DNA from: Pseudomonas fluorescens
GTDB taxonomy: Bacteria > Pseudomonadota > Gammaproteobacteria > Pseudomonadales > Pseudomonadaceae
DNA length: 64,000 bases
NCBI RefSeq assembly: GCF_902497895.1
Contig: NZ_CABVHQ010000016.1
Span: forward strand, 36,279-100,278
Direction of reading: 5' to 3'
Below, one piece after another: positions 62,843 through 64,000 of the stretch. Within the stretch, counting starts at the first letter, position 1. Each line of letters starts with the position of its first letter. The position numbers were made by a program, and so were the translations under genes. The notes below the pieces were generated by a model. The model searched no databases, was not told where the DNA came from, and saw nothing but the letters and a program-made list of their open reading frames with translations.

Positions 62843-63781
62843 ATGAGTTATTCCTTCGCTGCCAAGGTGTCGGTGTTGCTGCTGTTTTTGGGCAGCACGC
62901 TGTATGTCCATTTGCGTGGCAAGGCGCGTTTGCCGGTGTTGCGTCAGTTCGTCAACCATTCGGCACTGTTCGCTCCTTACAACGCCTTGATGTACCTGTT
63001 CTCTGGCGTGCCGTCCCAACCCTATCTGGATCGCAGCAAGTTCCCGGAGCTGGATGTGCTCAAGGACAACTGGGAAGTCATCCGCGACGAAGCCATGCGC
63101 CTGTTCGACGAGGGCTACATCCGCGCCGCCGAGAAAAACAACGACGCCGGTTTCGGTTCGTTCTTCAAGAAGGGCTGGAAGCGTTTCTACCTCAAGTGGT
63201 ACGACAAACCGCTGCCATCGGCCGAGGCGCTGTGTCCGAGAACTGTGGCGCTGCTCAATACTGTCCCCAACGTAAAAGGTGCGATGTTCGCCTTGCTGCC
63301 AGGCGGCAGTCACCTCAACCCGCACCGCGATCCATTCGCCGGCTCCCTGCGTTATCACCTGGGGTTGTCGACACCCAATTCCGACAATTGCCGGATTTTC
63401 GTCGACGGTCAGGAATATGCCTGGCGCGATGGCGAGGACGTGATGTTCGACGAAACCTACGTGCACTGGGTCAAGAACGAGACGGACCAGACCCGGGTCA
63501 TCCTGTTCTGTGATATCGAGCGCCCATTGAGCAACCGCTTTATGACAGGCATCAACCGCTGGATCAGTGGCCTGCTGGGACGCGCCACTGCACCACAGAA
63601 CCTCGATGACGAACGGGTCGGCGGGATCAATCAGCTCTATGCCTGGAGCAAGCGCTCAAGCGACAGCTTCAGCGGCGTGATCAAACAGTGGAAACGCCGC
63701 AATCCGAAGCTCTATAGAATTTTGCGGCCAGTGCTGGCAGTTGTCGTGTTGACGTTGCTGGGGTATTGGTTGTTTGGCTGA
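62843..63781 (+). CDS. lpxO: Lipid A 2-hydroxylase LpxO (aspartyl/asparaginyl beta-hydroxylase family)
   Basis: The 312-residue protein has an N-terminal helix (about 6-23), the Asp/Asn hydroxylase domain with iron ligands His161 and Asp163 (NPHRDPF) and His208 (VHWVKN), 2-oxoglutarate-binding Arg218, and a C-terminal helix (about 291-311). LpxO hydroxylates a secondary acyl chain of lipid A and alters outer-membrane barrier properties. AAGGAGAGGGTC precedes the ATG. Confidence 0.88.
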   Translation: MSYSFAAKVSVLLLFLGSTLYVHLRGKARLPVLRQFVNHSALFAPYNALMYLFSGVPSQPYLDRSKFPELDVLKDNWEVIRDEAMRLFDEGYIRAAEKNNDAGFGSFFKKGWKRFYLKWYDKPLPSAEALCPRTVALLNTVPNVKGAMFALLPGGSHLNPHRDPFAGSLRYHLGLSTPNSDNCRIFVDGQEYAWRDGEDVMFDETYVHWVKNETDQTRVILFCDIERPLSNRFMTGINRWISGLLGRATAPQNLDDERVGGINQLYAWSKRSSDSFSGVIKQWKRRNPKLYRILRPVLAVVVLTLLGYWLFG

Positions 63782-63915
63782 TACCGTTCCTCAATACGAA
63801 TAACCGCTCTTGGTGAGCGCTGCCGATTGTTGGTCAGGCTTAGGAACCACCCCTCACCCCAACCCTCTCCCCAAGGGGCATAGGTATCTACATATCTCGC
63901 TGGTCGAACACCCTA

Positions 63916-64000
63916 CCTGTGGCGAGGGGGCTTGCCCCCGCTGGGTCGCGAAGCGGCCCTAAAACCGGCTATCGCGGTTTTCCAGGTAGAACGCATCCGC
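63916..64000. repeat. Long imperfect-palindrome repeat, cut by window end
   Basis: TGTGGCGAGGGGGCTTGCCC begins the GTGGCGAGGGGGC-class element and continues past the window edge. A common CCTCACCCCAACCCTCTCCC tract lies just before it, at about 63852-63871. Confidence 0.75.

Overview
The window is a chromosomal segment from a fluorescent Pseudomonas, most likely the P. fluorescens group. The evidence is high GC content, many REP/REPIN and long imperfect-palindrome repeats typical of that group, and gene blocks that keep the P. aeruginosa or P. putida order: ung-tct-ygfZ-sdhE-nadB-algU-mucABD, bepA-tusA-perM-bcp-gcvR-dapA-bamC-purC, rnd-ycgL, and cynTS/cynR. It is mostly ordinary core genome. 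I see no prophage, integrase, IS transposase, CRISPR array or secretion cluster.

Layout. 1-2.8 kb: the first 20 codons of phaG, then an operon of a sensory diguanylate cyclase, a small Cys-rich protein and an RsuA-type pseudouridine synthase. 3.2-6.2 kb: a small accessory stretch with two paralogous secreted four-Cys proteins, a decayed reading frame, a Tyr/His-repeat lipoprotein and an MscS channel. 6.2-8.2 kb: a 3-hydroxyisobutyryl-CoA hydrolase-like gene and ung. 8.4-15.1 kb: a tricarboxylate transport locus (tctCBA plus a coupled AbrB-family gene) with its two-component system tctDE. The cognate OprD-family porin gene (opdH) survives only as a fused N- and C-terminal stub. 15.6-23.4 kb: ygfZ, sdhE-ygfX, nadB and the envelope-stress operon algU-mucA-mucB-(terminator)-mucD, with two AlgU-type promoters in front of algU.

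23.7-31.9 kb: bepA, tusA-perM, gcvR-bcp, dapA-bamC-MBL-purC and tRNA-Ser(CGA). 32-38 kb: an orphan small protein, a LysR regulator, a CHMI-like isomerase, the cyanate locus (cynTS with divergent cynR) and a gamma-glutamylpolyamine synthetase-like gene. 38.2-40.6 kb: a lipid A phosphoethanolamine transferase and a methyltransferase. 40.8-53 kb: rnd-ycgL, a 2-hydroxyacid dehydrogenase, a nitroreductase, ycgN, an M61-like pseudoprotease, an SpoU methylase, yajD, ptrB and several conserved small genes. 53-58 kb: a LysR regulator divergent from an MFS-pxpABC operon (5-oxoproline use). 58-64 kb: a MoxR ATPase/VWA pair, a DUF748-like protein, cysK and lpxO.

Functional themes are envelope stress and surface remodelling (algU-muc, bamC, bepA, eptA, lpxO, mscS), carbon/nitrogen scavenging (tct, cyn, pxp, glutamine-synthetase-like) and household metabolism. 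The best leads for a second look are the opdH deletion beside an apparently intact tctCBA-abrB operon with 11-bp-phased repeats, the zinc-motif-less M61 homologue, the secreted paralogue pair with its neighbouring decayed frame, a 193-bp-period tandem duplication of a palindromic repeat, and candidate operators before eptA and lpxO. All calls come from reading the sequence; no database search was run.
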